Shown: positions 25,503-34,457 of the stretch, piece by piece
Layout of the letters: each line of letters opens with the position of its first letter
Position numbering within the stretch: the stretch's first letter is position 1
NCBI RefSeq assembly: GCF_000213055.1
Contig: NZ_CM001165.1
Span: 5,354,945-5,418,944, forward strand
DNA from: Streptomyces sp. Tu6071
GTDB lineage: Bacteria > Actinomycetota > Actinomycetes > Streptomycetales > Streptomycetaceae
Direction of reading: 5' to 3'
DNA: 64,000 nucleotides
Made by a program: the position numbers and the translations under genes
The notes under the pieces: generated by a model
Told to the model about the DNA's origin: nothing
Databases searched by the model: none
The model's input: only the letters and a program-made list of their open reading frames with translations

Positions 25503-25618
25503 CAGGCAGCCGGCCCCGCCCCGCCTCCCGCGCCTGTCATCCCCCTCACGGACCCTGTCGCTCCCCTCGCTCCTCCTGCTCCGGCGGGGGCGGGCTGCCG
25601 GGCGCTGTGCGGGCCAGG

Positions 25619-25624
25619 TAACCT
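25619..25624 (+). promoter_or_regulatory. Candidate -10 element for leaderless degV-family gene
   Basis: TAACCT followed by seven bases and the ATG at 25632, with no ribosome site. Confidence 0.45.
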
Positions 25625-25631
25625 CCGAGCC

Positions 25632-26477
25632 ATGTCACGCCATGTCGCGATCGTCACTGATTCCACGGCCTACCTGCCGCCCGGGACAAGCGCGCGACAC
25701 GGCATCACCTCCGTACCCCTGACCGTCGTGCTCGACGGCAGCGCGTACGAGGAGGGCACGGAGATCTCGCCCGGGGCGCTCGCCCAGGCCCTGCGCAAAC
25801 ACCGCCCCGTGACGACGTCACGACCCAGCCCCGAGGCATTCGCGCGCACCTATCGCCGGCTCGCGGAGGAGGGCGCGTCCACGATCGTCTCGCTGCACCT
25901 GTCCGCGGAGCTGTCCGGGACGTACGACGCCGCCGCCCTCGCGGGCCGGGACGCCGCGGTGCCCGTGCACGTCGTCGACACCGGCGCGGTGGCCATGGCG
26001 CTCGGCTTCTGCGCGCTCAGTGCCGTCGAGCAGGCGGAGGCGGGCGGTACGGCCGAGGAGATCGTGGCGGCGGCGGAGAAACGTGCCGCCGGGACCTCGG
26101 CGTACTTCTGCCTCGACACCCTCGACCACCTGCGGCGCGGCGGCCGGATCGGGACCGCGCAGGCGCTCCTCGGCTCCGCTCTCGCGGTGAAGCCGCTGCT
26201 CCAGCTGACCGGGGGCCGCATCGAGCCGCTGGAAAAGGTCCGCACCACGACCAAGGCCGTCGCCCGACTGGAAGAACTCGTGGCGGAGCGGGCGGGTGCG
26301 GGGCAGGTGGATCTCGCCGTCCACCACCTCGACGCCGCCGACCGTGCGGAGGCCCTCGTCGAGCGGCTGCGTGCCCGCCTGCCGGGGGTGGCGTCGCTGT
26401 ACGTCAGCGAGGTGGGCGCGGTGATCGGCGCGCACACCGGGCCGGGGCTCCTGGGGGTCGTGGTCTCTCCCCGCTGA
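25632..26477 (+). CDS. DegV family fatty acid-binding protein
   Basis: 281 aa, the usual length. DegV/FakB proteins bind a single fatty acid in a cleft and, in Firmicutes, present it to the FakA kinase. Motifs: VAIVTDSTAYLPPG at the start, PVTTSRPSPEAFARTYRRL, STIVSLHLSAELSGTYDAA, and a C-terminal ending in GAVIGAHTGPGLLGVVV. No FakA-like kinase gene is nearby in this window. The ATG is probably leaderless. comEA and comEC follow on the same strand after a ~230-base spacer. Confidence 0.92.
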   Translation: MSRHVAIVTDSTAYLPPGTSARHGITSVPLTVVLDGSAYEEGTEISPGALAQALRKHRPVTTSRPSPEAFARTYRRLAEEGASTIVSLHLSAELSGTYDAAALAGRDAAVPVHVVDTGAVAMALGFCALSAVEQAEAGGTAEEIVAAAEKRAAGTSAYFCLDTLDHLRRGGRIGTAQALLGSALAVKPLLQLTGGRIEPLEKVRTTTKAVARLEELVAERAGAGQVDLAVHHLDAADRAEALVERLRARLPGVASLYVSEVGAVIGAHTGPGLLGVVVSPR

Positions 26478-26558
26478 ACGGCTCTTCCCGCCGAGTGGTT
26501 CTGACGGTGGGCGGTTCTGCCGCTGGGCTGTCTTCCCGCGCGGCGGGGTCAGCGGTAG

Positions 26559-26567
26559 TTATCCACA
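26559..26567 (+). promoter_or_regulatory. DnaA-box-like site upstream of comEA (1)
   Basis: TTATCCACA, a perfect match to the classical DnaA box, within GTTATCCACAG. A second copy lies 87 bases downstream. Binding is not shown by sequence alone. Confidence 0.4.
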
Positions 26568-26645
26568 GGGCAGTTGGTCTCCGGGCCCTCTTCGCTGGCA
26601 CTCTCATCACTCTCTTGAGTGAGAGGAATATCGGGTTTCGCGAAG

Positions 26646-26654
26646 TTATCCACA
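26646..26654 (+). promoter_or_regulatory. DnaA-box-like site upstream of comEA (2)
   Basis: TTATCCACA again, within GTTATCCACAG, followed at 26659-26677 by the inverted repeat CCACTCG/CGAGTGG. Both lie just before the comEA -10 candidate TACGTT (26694-26699). Confidence 0.4.
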
Positions 26655-26706
26655 GATTCCACTCGTGAGGCGAGTGGTGACGTAGGCGTCGATTACGTTC
26701 GGTGAC

Positions 26707-27675
26707 ATGGAACGACGCACAGACATCAATGCGGCGCTCGCGCTCATGGCTTCCGGACCGACGTACGCGGGCGACGGGAGAGCGCCGTGGGCCCGGCACG
26801 CGGGAAAGGCGCCCCCGCGCGGGGCGCCGGGCACCGAAACTCCCAACGTCGCCACGCCGTTCAGGCGGGGGTTGAGCGCGGTCGCCGATCACCTTCCGTT
26901 GTGGCTGAGGTCGCGCTTCGCGCTCGAACGGCGAGGAGTGCTGGCGCTGGCCGTCGTGCTGCTCGGCCTCCTCGGTTTCGCGGGACAGCACTGGTGGTCC
27001 TCGCGTCCGCAGCCGGTCGCCGTGCCCGCGGCCGAGCGCGCGGCGTCGGTCGAGAAGACATCGGTGGAGGCGGCACAGGCGAAGGCCGTGCCTTCCGGTT
27101 CCCGAGCGGAAGGGAGCGCTGGTACGGGCGAGGGCGGCGGCGCGGAAGGTGGCGGGGGTGCCGGCCTCGCTCCCGGTGCGGCGCACGGCGCGCTGGTCGT
27201 GGATGTCGGCGGGGAGGTGCGGGAGCCAGGGGTGCGGAGGCTGGCCCCGGGCTCGCGCGTCGAGGACGCGCTGCGGGCGGCCGGAGGGATTCGGAAGGGT
27301 GCGGATCTCCAAGGGCTCAACCGTGCCCGCCCGTTGGTCGACGGTGAGCTGGTCTGGGTCGGCTCCCCGCCGCCCGGGGGCTTCGCCGCCGCAGCCGGTA
27401 CGGGGACGACGCCGGGCCAGGCGTCGGCCTCGGGCGCTGCGCATACGGGCGCGACTCCGTCCGGAGCGGGCGCGGCTCCGGTGACGCCCGTGTCGCTCAA
27501 CGCGGCCTCGCTGGATCAGCTCGACGGACTCCCCGGAGTCGGTCCGGTCCTGGCCCAGCGCATCCTCGATCACCGCGTCGCGCACGGCGGGTTCGGCTCG
27601 CTGGACGAGTTGCGCGAGGTGACCGGTATCGGGGAACGACGATTCGCCGAACTACGGGAGTACGTGCGGCTGTGA
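26707..27675 (+). CDS. comEA: ComEA-type DNA-binding protein
   Basis: 322 aa. The cytosolic N-terminus (~75 residues) precedes one membrane helix (GVLALAVVLLGLLGFAG). A Gly/Ala-rich linker leads to an SLBB-like domain (LVVDVGGEVREPGVRRL, VDGELVWVG). After another linker comes a C-terminal helix-hairpin-helix pair (SLNAASLDQLDGLPGVGPVL, GFGSLDELREVTGIGERRF). In competent bacteria ComEA binds incoming DNA outside the membrane. The stop overlaps the comEC start by four bases. The ATG is probably leaderless, with TACGTT seven bases upstream. Confidence 0.93.
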   Translation: MERRTDINAALALMASGPTYAGDGRAPWARHAGKAPPRGAPGTETPNVATPFRRGLSAVADHLPLWLRSRFALERRGVLALAVVLLGLLGFAGQHWWSSRPQPVAVPAAERAASVEKTSVEAAQAKAVPSGSRAEGSAGTGEGGGAEGGGGAGLAPGAAHGALVVDVGGEVREPGVRRLAPGSRVEDALRAAGGIRKGADLQGLNRARPLVDGELVWVGSPPPGGFAAAAGTGTTPGQASASGAAHTGATPSGAGAAPVTPVSLNAASLDQLDGLPGVGPVLAQRILDHRVAHGGFGSLDELREVTGIGERRFAELREYVRL

Positions 27676-30293
27676 ACGGGGTGGAGCAGCGGCGGCGGGA
27701 GGAGGCCGTCGCGGGAGGAGCGGCGAGGGCCGGGCGGAACAGGCGGGCATGCGCGTCTGCGTCCGGGGAGGAGCCTTCCCGTCAGGCGTCGTCCAATCCC
27801 CCGGACAAGGACGCGGACCGGCCGGAGGGTGTGGATCTGCGGCTCGTGCTGCCCGCGCTGGGGGCTTGGGGCGCGGCTGCCCTCGTGCTGGGGCTGTCGG
27901 CTCGCGCCGGGGTCTGGATCGCGGGTGTGTGCGGGGTGTTCGGCGGGGCGCTGCTGCTCGGCGGGAGGGTGGGAAGGAGGCGGCGGACGGGACACGGTGG
28001 CGCTGGGCGGCGCTGGGTGGTGGCGGCCCTGCTGGTGTGTGCGGGTGCGGGGGCGGCGTCGGCGGCTGTGGGAAGGGCCGACATCGAGCGGGGGCCCGTG
28101 CCGGGGCTGGTGCGGGAAGGCGCGGTGACGGAGGCGGTCGTCGAGGTGACGGCGCAGCCCCGGGCGCGGCCTTCGGCGGTGCGGGGAGGCAGGGAACTGC
28201 CGGGGCAACTGCTGTGGGAAGGGGAGGTGCGGGAGATCGAGGTGAGGGGCGGGCGGGTGGTCCGGGTGCGGACGCCGGTGCTCGTGGTGGTGGACGGCGT
28301 CATGGAGCCGGGGCGGGAGAAGAGGGCACGGGAGTGGCTGCGGTTGCTCCCGACGACGCGGGTGCGGGCCCGTTTCCGGTGGAGCTCCCCGTGGGCGCGC
28401 GGGCAACGGGCGGCCGCGGTGGCGCGGGTGCACGGCGAGGCGGGGCCCGTCGTGGCGGGACGGCCGTCTCGGGCGCAGCGGCTCGCCGGGGAGTTGCGCG
28501 ACGGCTTGCGCGGGGCGGTGGCGCCGCTGCACCCGGACGCGCGGGCTCTGTTGCCCGGCCTCGTCGTGGGCGACACCTCCGGGTTGACACCCGAACTCGA
28601 ACGGGTCTTCCAGGCGACGGACTTGACCCACCTCCTGGCGGTCAGCGGGGGGAACTTCGCGGTCCTGCTCGCGCTGCTCCTCGGACCACCGGGACGGGCG
28701 GCGCTGGCGGAACGGGGCGGGCTCGCGCCCAGGCTCGGTCTGTCGCTGCGGGGGACGGCGGTGGCAGGGGGCGTGCTGTGCGCCGGGTTCGTGGTCGTGT
28801 GCGGGGCCGAGCCGAGCGTGGTGCGGGCGGCGGGGTGCGGAACCGTGGCGCTGGTGGCGCTCGCGACCGGGCGGCGCAGGTCGATGGTGCCGGCGCTCGC
28901 GGCGGTGGTCCTCGTGCTGGTGCTGTGGGAGCCGTGGCTGGCGAGGAGTTACGGCTTCGTCCTCTCGGTTCTCGCGACGGGTGCCCTGCTGATGGTGGCG
29001 CCGTCATGGAGCGCGGCACTGCGGCGGCGCGGGCTGTCGCCGCGGCTCGCGGAGGGGCTCGCGGCCGCGGCCGCGGCGCAGGCGGTGTGCGCTCCGGTGG
29101 TGGTGCTGCTCTCGGAGCGGGTGAGCCTGGTCGCCGTGCCGTGCAACCTGTTGGCGGGGCCTCTCGTGGCCCCGGCGACGGTGCTCGGCTTCGGCGCGCT
29201 CGTGCTCGCGCCGCTGGGACAGGCTCCGGCCCAGGCGCTGGCCTGGTGCGCGGGGTGGCCGGTGCGGTGGGTGGCGGGGGTGGCGCGCGCGGGTGCCGCT
29301 CTGCCGGGGTCGGGGATCGCGTGGCCGGGCGGCTGGGCGGGGGCCGGGTTGCTCGCGGGGGCGGTGCTGGTGCTCGTACCGCTCGGCAGGATGGTGCTGC
29401 GCTCGCGGTGGCTGGTGTGCGGGTGCGTGCTCCTCCTGGTGCTTGCCGTGGTGCGGCCGGTGCCGGTGACGCGCGTGCTGGGGGCCTGGCCGCCGACCGG
29501 TTGGCGGTTCGTCATGTGCGACGTGGGGCAGGGGGACGCGACCGTCCTCGCCGCCGGGGCGGGGACAGCGGTGGTGGTCGACGCGGGGCCCGATCCGGAC
29601 CGGGTGGCCGGGTGCCTCGACCGGCTCGCGGTGCGACGCGTGCCGCTCGTGCTGCTGAGCCATTTCCACGCGGACCACGTGGCGGGGCTGGAAGGGGTTC
29701 TGCGGGGCCGGGCGGTCGGGGCCGTGCAGACGACGGCCCTCGCGGAACCGGCGGGTCAGGCAGCCGCGGTGCGGCGTACCGCGGCGGAGCACGAGGTGCC
29801 GGTGCTCACCGCGGCGGCGGGCGAGCGGCGAAAGGTCGGCGGGGTGAGCTGGGAGGTGGTGTGGCCGCCCGCGGGCGGCGGGCCGGTCGGCGACGACGGG
29901 CCCAATGACGCGAGTCTCGTGCTGTCGGTGCGGACGGGCGGGGTGAGGCTGTTGCTCGCCGGGGACGTGGAGCCCGCTGTGCAGCGGGAGTTGCTGCGGC
30001 GACCGGGTGGGGCCCCGCACGTCGACGTGCTCAAGGTGCCGCACCACGGTTCGGCGTACCAGGAGGGGGAGTGGGTACGGCGGGTGGCGCCCCGGGTCGC
30101 GCTGGTCTCGGTCGGAGCCGACAACGGCTACGGGCACCCGGCCCCTCGTACCCTCGACGCCCTGCGCGCTACGGGTGCGCTTGTCGAACGGACCGATCAG
30201 CGTGGGGACTTGGCGGTAACGGGAGGCCCCTCGGCAGGGCGGGACGGCGAAGGGGAGGGGGCGGTACGGCTGGGGGTCGTCAGCGAGCGGTGA
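27672..30293 (+). CDS. comEC: ComEC/Rec2-type DNA uptake channel protein
   Basis: 873 aa, GTG start overlapping comEA (GTGA). The N-terminal region has hydrophobic helices and an OB-like DUF4131 part. The competence core follows, with LVVGDTSGLTPELERVFQAT and LTHLLAVSGGNFAVLLALL, then further membrane helices. The C-terminal ~260 residues are a metallo-beta-lactamase domain: CDVGQGDATVLAAG, LSHFHADHVAGLEG (metal ligands) and LKVPHHGSAYQEGEW. All parts of a full ComEC are present and in frame. Streptomyces are not known to be naturally competent under standard conditions, so its role there is open. Confidence 0.94.
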   Translation: MNGVEQRRREEAVAGGAARAGRNRRACASASGEEPSRQASSNPPDKDADRPEGVDLRLVLPALGAWGAAALVLGLSARAGVWIAGVCGVFGGALLLGGRVGRRRRTGHGGAGRRWVVAALLVCAGAGAASAAVGRADIERGPVPGLVREGAVTEAVVEVTAQPRARPSAVRGGRELPGQLLWEGEVREIEVRGGRVVRVRTPVLVVVDGVMEPGREKRAREWLRLLPTTRVRARFRWSSPWARGQRAAAVARVHGEAGPVVAGRPSRAQRLAGELRDGLRGAVAPLHPDARALLPGLVVGDTSGLTPELERVFQATDLTHLLAVSGGNFAVLLALLLGPPGRAALAERGGLAPRLGLSLRGTAVAGGVLCAGFVVVCGAEPSVVRAAGCGTVALVALATGRRRSMVPALAAVVLVLVLWEPWLARSYGFVLSVLATGALLMVAPSWSAALRRRGLSPRLAEGLAAAAAAQAVCAPVVVLLSERVSLVAVPCNLLAGPLVAPATVLGFGALVLAPLGQAPAQALAWCAGWPVRWVAGVARAGAALPGSGIAWPGGWAGAGLLAGAVLVLVPLGRMVLRSRWLVCGCVLLLVLAVVRPVPVTRVLGAWPPTGWRFVMCDVGQGDATVLAAGAGTAVVVDAGPDPDRVAGCLDRLAVRRVPLVLLSHFHADHVAGLEGVLRGRAVGAVQTTALAEPAGQAAAVRRTAAEHEVPVLTAAAGERRKVGGVSWEVVWPPAGGGPVGDDGPNDASLVLSVRTGGVRLLLAGDVEPAVQRELLRRPGGAPHVDVLKVPHHGSAYQEGEWVRRVAPRVALVSVGADNGYGHPAPRTLDALRATGALVERTDQRGDLAVTGGPSAGRDGEGEGAVRLGVVSER

Positions 30294-30421
30294 GGGCCGC
30301 GCGCGGAGAGTCCGCGGGTCGGCGCGGTGCGGGGAGCGTCTGCGGGTCGGCGCGGTGCGGGGAGCACCGTGGAACGGAAAAGGGGTGAAAGGCGGGAGCG
30401 GGGGGAGCCAAGCATGGGGGG

Positions 30422-31215
30422 ATGACTGCGAAGGGAGAGGTACGGGACGCTTCCGGTGGGCGGCCTGTCGCGCTGGTGACCGGGGTGGGGCGCACGGCCG
30501 GGATCGGGGCCGGGGTGGTGCGGCGGCTGGCGGTCTCGGGGTGGGACACGCGTTCACCCGCTGGAACGCGTGCGACGCGCGGATGGAGTGGGGTGAGGAG
30601 GAAGGGGCGAGCGAGGCGATCCGGACGGAACTCGTGGAGAGCGGGGCGGCGTGCGCGGGGATCGAGGCGGACCTCGCGGACCTCGCGGACCTCGCGGACG
30701 CCGGAGCGGGTCTTCGCGGAGGCGGAGAGCCGGCTCGGCGTGGTGACGGCGTTGGTGCTGTGCCACTGCGAATCGGTCGACTCGGGGCTGCTCGACACGA
30801 CGGTGGAAAGGTTCGACCGGCATTTCGCGGTGAACGCGCGGGGAAGCCGGCTGATGGTGAGGGAGTTCGGGCAGCGCTTCAGGGGCCCGCACGGAAGCGG
30901 GCGGATCGTGGCGCTCACGAGCGACGACACGGCGGGCAATCTGCCGTACGGAGCGAGCAAAGGGGCGCTGGACAGGATCACGCTCGCGGCGGCGCGGGAG
31001 CTGGCCGGGCTCGGCGTCACGGCGAACGTGGTCAATCCGGGGCCGGTCGACACGGGTGGATGCCGGGGGAGACATGGGAGCACGTGCGGGCGGCGACGCC
31101 GCTCGGGCGGCTCGGTACTCCGGACGACACGGCGCACCTCGCGGACTTCCTGTGTGCGCCGCGCGGGCAGTGGGTCAGCGGGCAGGTGCTCATGAGTAAC
31201 GGGGGATTCGCTTGA
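30422..31215 (+). pseudogene. Short-chain dehydrogenase/reductase, broken by three frameshifts
   Basis: A single SDR reads through two frames. Frame 1 gives VALVTGVGRTAGIGAGVVRR (the cofactor loop). Near 30548 one base is missing and the protein continues AFTRWNACDARMEWG. Near 30700, within a GACCTCGCG triplication, the frame returns to VFAEAESRLGVVTALVL, RIVALTSDDTAG, YGASKGALDRI (Tyr and Lys of the active site) and TANVVNPGPVDTG. Near 31055 one base is missing again, and the end WMPGETWEHVRAATPLGRLG to SGQVLMSNGGFA is in the other frame. Sequencing errors in G-runs could explain some shifts. The intact protein would be a ~260-aa NAD(P)-dependent oxidoreductase. Confidence 0.85.
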
Positions 31216-31420
31216 GAGGGAGGCCGTGCTTACCTCGCGTAACGGAAGTGAGCTGGGGGAACGACAACCGGAATGTCAAATTCAGGTCAAACGGGGGAGC
31301 TTGGGGGGTCTCCGGCATTCCTGCGATGTGGTCCCGTGTTGCCTCGAAAGCCTCAGCAGTGGTCGAATGTTTAAGCCTGAAGGCTCAAAATCGATCACGA
31401 AAAGCAGGGGTGTCCGGTAG

Positions 31421-32305
31421 ATGTTCGGCCTGGGGACGAAGAACCGTGTGAGTGGCGGGCGGGGGAGAACGGCGCTCGCGGAGGCGGTTCTCCCGGACGG
31501 AGCCGGGCTGTTCAGCTGCCGGGTGCTTGATCCGGTGGGTGAGCCGCTCGCCGGGGCGGAGTGCTCGCTCACCGACGAGCGGGGACGGAAAGTCGCCACC
31601 GCTGAGGCCGATCCCTTCGGTTCCTTCGTGGTCTCGGTCCGGGAGGGCGAGTACCGGCTCGCGATCGGGAGCGAGGGGTACACGCCGCACCGGGGCGACG
31701 TCCTCGTCCGGGACGGGGAGCACACCGACCTCGGGGCGCTCACCCTCCAGGTGGCGGCGCCGCCCGCGCTGCCGGGGCCGGGGGACTGGGAGATCGACCC
31801 GACGCACTCGTCGATCGCGTTCACCGCTCGGCACATCGGGCTCGCCCGGGTGCACGGGAGGTTCAACACCTTCGCCGGGGTCGTGCGGATCGGCGAGCGG
31901 ATCGAGGACTTCGCGATGCACGTGCTGATCGACGCGGCCTCGATCGACACGAACGTGCAGATGCGGGACGACCACCTGCGCTCCTCTGACTTCCTCGACG
32001 TGGGGGCGTACCCGACGCTGGAGTTCTACAGCGAACGGTTCACGCACCGGGGCGGGAACCGCTGGGGTGTCACCGGGGCGCTGTCACTCCACGGGGTGAC
32101 GCGTACGGTCACGCTCGACGTCGACTACCTCGGCCAGGGCAACGGCATGGAGGGCGAGCAGCGGGCGGCGTGCCGGGCGACGACCGAGCTGCACCGCGAC
32201 GACTACACCGTGAGCTGGCAGACCATGCTCGCGCGCGGGATCGCCGTGGTCGGCCCGAGCATCACCATCGAACTGGACGTCCAGGTCGTCCCCAAACAGG
32301 GCTGA
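31421..32305 (+). CDS. YceI-like protein with N-terminal carboxypeptidase-regulatory-like domain
   Basis: 294 aa. Residues ~25-110 form a beta-sandwich like the CarboxypepD_reg family (LFSCRVLDPVGEPLAGAECS, EGEYRLAIGSEGYTPHRGDV). From ~125 onward the YceI lipocalin-like domain is clear: WEIDPTHSSIAFTARHIG, VHGRFNTFAGVV, IDAASIDTNVQMRDDHLRS, FLDVGAYPTLEFYS and GALSLHGVTRTVTLDVDY. YceI proteins bind long isoprenoid-like lipids. No signal peptide is seen, so it may be cytosolic. A region of unusual A/T content (31340-31420) with the repeat AAGCCT...AGGCT precedes the ATG and may hold its promoter. Confidence 0.9.
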   Translation: MFGLGTKNRVSGGRGRTALAEAVLPDGAGLFSCRVLDPVGEPLAGAECSLTDERGRKVATAEADPFGSFVVSVREGEYRLAIGSEGYTPHRGDVLVRDGEHTDLGALTLQVAAPPALPGPGDWEIDPTHSSIAFTARHIGLARVHGRFNTFAGVVRIGERIEDFAMHVLIDAASIDTNVQMRDDHLRSSDFLDVGAYPTLEFYSERFTHRGGNRWGVTGALSLHGVTRTVTLDVDYLGQGNGMEGEQRAACRATTELHRDDYTVSWQTMLARGIAVVGPSITIELDVQVVPKQG

Positions 32306-32369
32306 GCCTCCGGGCCCGGCGGCGGACCCCGTGGTCGGGACGGTTTGGCGCATACGGCAGGATCTCCGC

Positions 32370-32630
32370 GTGAACGACGAGAACGACCTGAACGTGGCGC
32401 ACGTGCTGGTGCTGCCCGACCGCGACGCCGCCGAGGAGGCGGCCGAGGAACTGGCCCGCCGCTACGAGCTGGGGGCCGAGCCGGAGATCGTCCGCGAGGC
32501 CCTGGCCGGCGAGGACGACGCCGAGGACGCGCAGTGGCTGATCGTGCTCTCCGAAGAGGCCGGGGAGTTCAGCGCCGGGGAACTGGACGAGTTCGCGAGC
32601 GAGTGGGACGGCTGGCACGAGACGCCCTGA
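32370..32630 (+). CDS. Small acidic protein, possibly RraB-like
   Basis: 86 aa from the GTG at 32370, with AGGAT eight bases upstream (also readable as a leaderless -10, CAGGAT). Strongly acidic: NVAHVLVLPDRDAAEEAAEE, LAGEDDAEDAQWLIVLSEEA and ending DEFASEWDGWHETP. The strand-helix-strand pattern with DRDAAEE after the first strand recalls the RraB fold (RNase E inhibitor), but the similarity is weak and from memory. It lies just upstream of holA on the same strand. Confidence 0.65.
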   Translation: MNDENDLNVAHVLVLPDRDAAEEAAEELARRYELGAEPEIVREALAGEDDAEDAQWLIVLSEEAGEFSAGELDEFASEWDGWHETP

Positions 32631-32732
32631 CAGCGGGCACGGGACGTCGCGGCGGCCGGTGCGAGAGACCCCGGCGGGCGGGGGGCGGCGGGCCGGGACC
32701 GTTGTCGGTGGCGCGTGGGATGCTTGCCGGTG

Positions 32733-33713
32733 ATGGCCAGGAAAAACGCTGACGACGACCCGCTCGCTCCGCTCACGCTCGCCGTGGGGCAGGAGGAGCT
32801 GCTGATCGACCGCGCGGTGCGGCAGGTGGTGCTCGCCGCGCGGGCGGCCGACGCTGACACCGATGTGCGCGAACTCACGCCCGAGCAGCTCCAGCCCGGC
32901 GGGCTCGCCGAGCTGACGAGCCCCTCGCTCTTCGCGGAGCGCAAGGTCCTCGTCGTGCGGAACGCGCAGGACCTCTCCGCCGACGCGGTCAAGGAGGTCA
33001 AGGGCTATCTGCCCGCGCCCGTGGACGAGGTCGCGCTCGTCCTGTGCCACGCGGGCGGGGCCAAGGGGAAGGGGCTGCTCGACGCGGCCCGCAAGGCCGG
33101 GGCGCGCGAGGTCCCCTGCCCGAAGATGACGAAGCCGGCCGACCGGCTGGCCTTCGTGCGGAACGAGTTCCGTACGACGGGGCGTTCGGCGACGCCCGAG
33201 GCGTGCCAGACGCTCGTGGATGCGATCGGCAGCGATCTGCGCGAGCTGGCCGCGGCGGTCTCGCAGCTCACCGCGGACGTCGAGGGCACGATCGACGAGG
33301 CGATCGTCGGGCGCTACTACACCGGCCGCGCGGAGACGTCGAGCTTCACGGTCGCCGACCGGGCCGTGGAGGGCCGGGCCGCCGAGGCGCTGGAGGCGCT
33401 GCGCTGGTCGCTCTCCACGGGCGTCGCGCCCGTCATGATCACGAGCGCGCTCGCGCAGGGCGTACGGGCCATCGGCAAGCTCTCCTCGGCGCGGGGCGGG
33501 CGGCCCGCCGACCTGGCCCGCGAGCTGGGCATGCCACCGTGGAAGATCGACCGGGTGCGGCAGCAGATGCGTGGCTGGACCCCGGACGGCGTCTCGATCG
33601 CCCTCCGTGCCGTCGCCGAGGCCGACGCGGGAGTCAAGGGTGGCGGCGACGACCCGGAGTACGCCCTGGAGAAGGCCATCGTGACCGTCGCCCGCGCGGC
33701 CCGCTCCCGCTGA
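32733..33713 (+). CDS. holA: DNA polymerase III delta subunit
   Basis: 326 aa, the usual size. The delta subunit opens the beta clamp in the clamp loader. Family features: LTLAVGQEELLIDRAVRQVV at the start, SLFAERKVLVVRNAQDLS, VALVLCHAGGAKGKGLLDAA, and C-terminal EALEALRWSLSTGVAPVMI, LGMPPWKIDRVRQQMRGW. The ATG at 32733 is chosen from family N-termini; a GTG three bases earlier is possible and the ribosome site is weak. comEC lies upstream, and comEC-holA-rpsT is a widely conserved order in actinobacteria, here with extra genes inserted between. Confidence 0.95.
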   Translation: MARKNADDDPLAPLTLAVGQEELLIDRAVRQVVLAARAADADTDVRELTPEQLQPGGLAELTSPSLFAERKVLVVRNAQDLSADAVKEVKGYLPAPVDEVALVLCHAGGAKGKGLLDAARKAGAREVPCPKMTKPADRLAFVRNEFRTTGRSATPEACQTLVDAIGSDLRELAAAVSQLTADVEGTIDEAIVGRYYTGRAETSSFTVADRAVEGRAAEALEALRWSLSTGVAPVMITSALAQGVRAIGKLSSARGGRPADLARELGMPPWKIDRVRQQMRGWTPDGVSIALRAVAEADAGVKGGGDDPEYALEKAIVTVARAARSR

Positions 33714-34031
33714 GAGCGGGCTCCGGCCCGCCGGGCTGCGGGGCGGGCCCGCCGGGCTCGCGTGCCGGTCCACCGTGCTCCCGCCTTGGCCCCGCTCGCC
33801 CCGTCCCGGCCCCGCTGACCCGTCCCCGGCTCCGCGCAGCCCACCCCGCCGTGCTGCCGCCCACCCCGCCGCGCTGCCGCCCGGCCCGCCGTGGCTCCGC
33901 CCCGCCCTCGCCCCGTACAGCCCCCGCCGTTCGGAGCGCCGCCCCGCCCCACCGCGCCCCATACAGCCCCCCGCCCCGTACAGCCCTCGCCCTTCGGAAC
34001 GCCGTCCCGGTACCCAAGCAGCGGGCCCCCA
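33714..34031. other. Low-complexity spacer after holA
   Basis: About 320 bases of C-rich plus-strand sequence with degenerate repeats (CCCGTACAGCCC, CCGCGCTGCCGCC). No supported gene; frames here are repeat translation. Confidence 0.6.
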
Positions 34032-34380
34032 GTAGAACTGCGACAAGCAGAACTCGTGTCGCTCGGGGTCCGTCATGATCACGACGACCCCTTCCGCCTA
34101 CTCGTGGCGCTCGCCCGTCTCCCCGCCGCCGAGGGCGAGACCTGGGTGATGCCCGTGGTGATGTCGTCCACCGCGACATCGAGGTGCGGGCAAACCTTGT
34201 CCCGCCGTGTTTCCGGCACGGGCTGGAAGACGAGGCGGGGCTGTGCGTCGCCGACGTGGCCCAGGTAGATCCAGCCGGGCATCGAGGGCCCCGGGGCCGG
34301 TCGAGGAGCGCGCTCCAAAAGGCCGCGACGCGCTCGACGTCGAGGCAGTCGACGGTCACCCCGACCCAGCGGTTCGCCAT
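34032..34380 (-). pseudogene. Glyoxalase/VOC family protein, broken
   Basis: Starts well (MANRWVGVTVDCLDVERVAA, FWSALLDRP) from the ATG at 34380. Near 34290 one base is missing and the protein continues MPGWIYLGHVGDAQPRLVFQ and HLDVAVDDITTGITQV in the next frame. Near 34130 another shift leads to ERHE, then an in-frame TAG at 34100-34098 where Tyr is expected, then AEGVVVIMTDPE and FCLSQFY. The expected stop after QFY has become TGG. Two frameshifts, a nonsense codon and a lost stop indicate real decay. VOC proteins are metal-binding lyases, dioxygenases or resistance proteins; this one's role is unknown. Confidence 0.85.
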
Positions 34381-34413
34381 GCCCGTACCCCCGTGGTGAG
34401 GCTGCCGCTGACG

Positions 34414-34457
34414 CCGAGAACCCCGCCCCGTCGCAAGGACGGTGGCGGGGTTCTCGG
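34414..34457. terminator. Terminator downstream of rpsT
   Basis: CCGAGAACCCCGCC and GGCGGGGTTCTCGG pair perfectly over 14 bp, with further pairing (CCGTC/GACGG) inside. It lies downstream of rpsT and upstream of the VOC remnant, so it probably ends the rpsT transcript. Confidence 0.8.

Noticed and set aside
26559..26654. Replication origin from DnaA boxes
   Set aside because: Only two boxes, no dense cluster and no dnaA, dnaN or other origin genes nearby.
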